A stretch of 13,284 bases of DNA from Actinobacteria bacterium BACL4 MAG-120820-bin23 (GTDB taxonomy: Bacteria; Actinomycetota; Actinomycetes; Nanopelagicales; Nanopelagicaceae). A program made the translations under genes and the position numbers. The stretch covers positions 1 to 13,284 of the forward strand of contig LIBD01000015.1 of assembly GCA_001437855.1 (NCBI GenBank). Reading direction: 5' to 3'. The notes below the pieces were generated by a model. It ran no database searches. It was not told where the DNA came from and saw nothing but the letters and a program-made list of their open reading frames with translations. Below, piece by piece: positions 12,586-13,284 of the stretch (position 1 is its first letter; every line of letters begins with the position of its first letter).

Positions 12586-13284
12586 ATGGCCTCTGTAGTT
12601 GAAACTGCACCTTTGGTGCTTAATGTTGGGGTAGTTTTAACGGCCGCTGCAACTATGGGGTTTATGGCTAGGAAAATTGGCTTACCTTCAGTGATTGGCT
12701 ACTTAATTACGGGGTTATTGGTATCACCATTTACCCCAGGTTTTGTAGCAGAAAATAATCAACTTGCACTCCTGGCTGATATCGGTGTGGTTTTACTCTT
12801 ATTTGAAGTTGGCATTGAGTTAGATCTAAAACGAATTAGCAGAGAGCAAAAAGCACTCCTTTGGGGTGTACCGACACAGATGTTACTTGGAGTATTAATT
12901 GGCACGCCAATTTTCCTCTGGCTGGGTATTTCATTATCTGGATCATTAATACTTGCCCTATCAATTGCAATGTCATCTAGTGTGGTAATTGTTAATATCA
13001 CTCGCAGTCCAAAGCGGGCTACTAACAGTATGACGGAAGAGGCACTCTTAGGTTGGTCATTAGTCCAAGATCTTGTGGGAGTAGCCTTAGCTGCATTAAT
13101 ACTGACTGTTTTTGGAACAAGTGAAACTTCTTTAGTGATGGCAATTGGCGGCTTGTTTAGTTTTGCAGCTATTGCGGTAATTGCATCAAAAATACTACCT
13201 AAAGTACTTAGGGCTGTGCGATGGGAACGAGATCTATTTTTAATTTACTCCATCTCATTTGGCTTAGTCTTAGCTGCTGTAGGC
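12586..13284 (+). CDS. Kef-type (CPA2) cation:proton antiporter, N-terminal part
   Basis: The frame is open from ATG at 12586 to the window edge (233 residues, C-terminus missing). It encodes six to seven hydrophobic segments with CPA2 hallmarks: RKIGLPSVIGYLITGLLVSPFTPG (about 29-52), ADIGVVLLLFEVGIELDLKRI (64-84), ALSIAMSSSVVIV in the helix carrying the ion path, and LGWSLVQDLVG with D162 of the conserved QDL. Members exchange K+ or Na+ for protons across the inner membrane. A C-terminal TrkA-N/RCK domain, seen in KefB and KefC, would lie outside the window. It is transcribed divergently from the small Cys-rich gene and nhaA, adding a third ion transporter to this corner. Confidence 0.88.
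   Translation, partial: MASVVETAPLVLNVGVVLTAAATMGFMARKIGLPSVIGYLITGLLVSPFTPGFVAENNQLALLADIGVVLLLFEVGIELDLKRISREQKALLWGVPTQMLLGVLIGTPIFLWLGISLSGSLILALSIAMSSSVVIVNITRSPKRATNSMTEEALLGWSLVQDLVGVALAALILTVFGTSETSLVMAIGGLFSFAAIAVIASKILPKVLRAVRWERDLFLIYSISFGLVLAAVG

Noticed and set aside
12431..12598. A 55-codon plus-strand ORF in the intergenic region before the Kef-type antiporter.
   Set aside because: It has odd composition (several Cys, no recognisable motif), no ribosome binding site, spans the likely promoter of the antiporter and overlaps its start out of frame. It is probably chance.
12759..13001. Minus-strand ORF of 80 codons opposite the Kef-type antiporter.
   Set aside because: The plus-strand frame gives a clear CPA2 membrane protein; this one is its shadow.
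1..13284. Mobile element, prophage, CRISPR or defence island.
   Set aside because: No transposase, integrase, cas gene, repeat array, toxin-antitoxin pair or att-like repeat was seen; gene content and style are uniform.

Overview
The window reads as chromosomal DNA of a low-GC, streamlined actinobacterium. The best guess is a freshwater acI-type lineage (Nanopelagicales), but this rests on gene content and style and not on a marker gene. Supporting signs are short intergenic gaps, overlapping stop/start codons, several start codons with a TANNNT -10 hexamer only 6 bases upstream (leaderless transcripts, common in Actinobacteria), and a 55-residue Cys-rich protein of a kind I associate with actinobacterial genomes. 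No mobile element, phage gene, CRISPR array, tRNA or rRNA was seen. It looks like ordinary core genome, with one well-supported regulatory RNA.

Layout. Positions 1-36 are the basic C-terminal tail of a plus-strand gene, followed by a strong bidirectional terminator (47-80). A plus-strand block follows: an M13 zinc endopeptidase (124-2082) overlapping tgt by a GTGA junction, then a Gfo/Idh/MocA oxidoreductase, then trhO behind its own putative promoter. Tgt and TrhO both act on tRNA wobble position 34. A minus-strand block runs from 8090 down to 5286: GNAT acetyltransferase, DUF1801 protein, small helix-hairpin-helix protein, FUSC-type membrane protein and DinB-like protein. Its genes are joined by ATGA overlaps or gaps of 12-17 bases, and its last gene overlaps the end of trhO tail to tail by 12 bases. 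A second GNAT gene (8186-8629) and a class I fructose-bisphosphate aldolase (8727-9614) lie on the plus strand.

The right third concerns ion homeostasis. On the minus strand nhaA (Na+/H+ antiporter) is followed by a TerC-family membrane protein. Between them is a clear yybP-ykoY manganese riboswitch (10650-10741), with a good promoter immediately upstream and a mutually exclusive downstream helix just before the terC ribosome binding site. Upstream of nhaA is a 55-residue Cys/His-rich small protein (12162-12329, minus). The window ends inside a divergent plus-strand Kef/CPA2-type cation:proton antiporter (12586 onward) with a probable leaderless promoter.

I found no undescribed multi-gene system. 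The items most worth a second look are the riboswitch architecture, the Tgt with an unusual insertion next to TrhO, the small Cys-rich protein, and the leaderless start sites.
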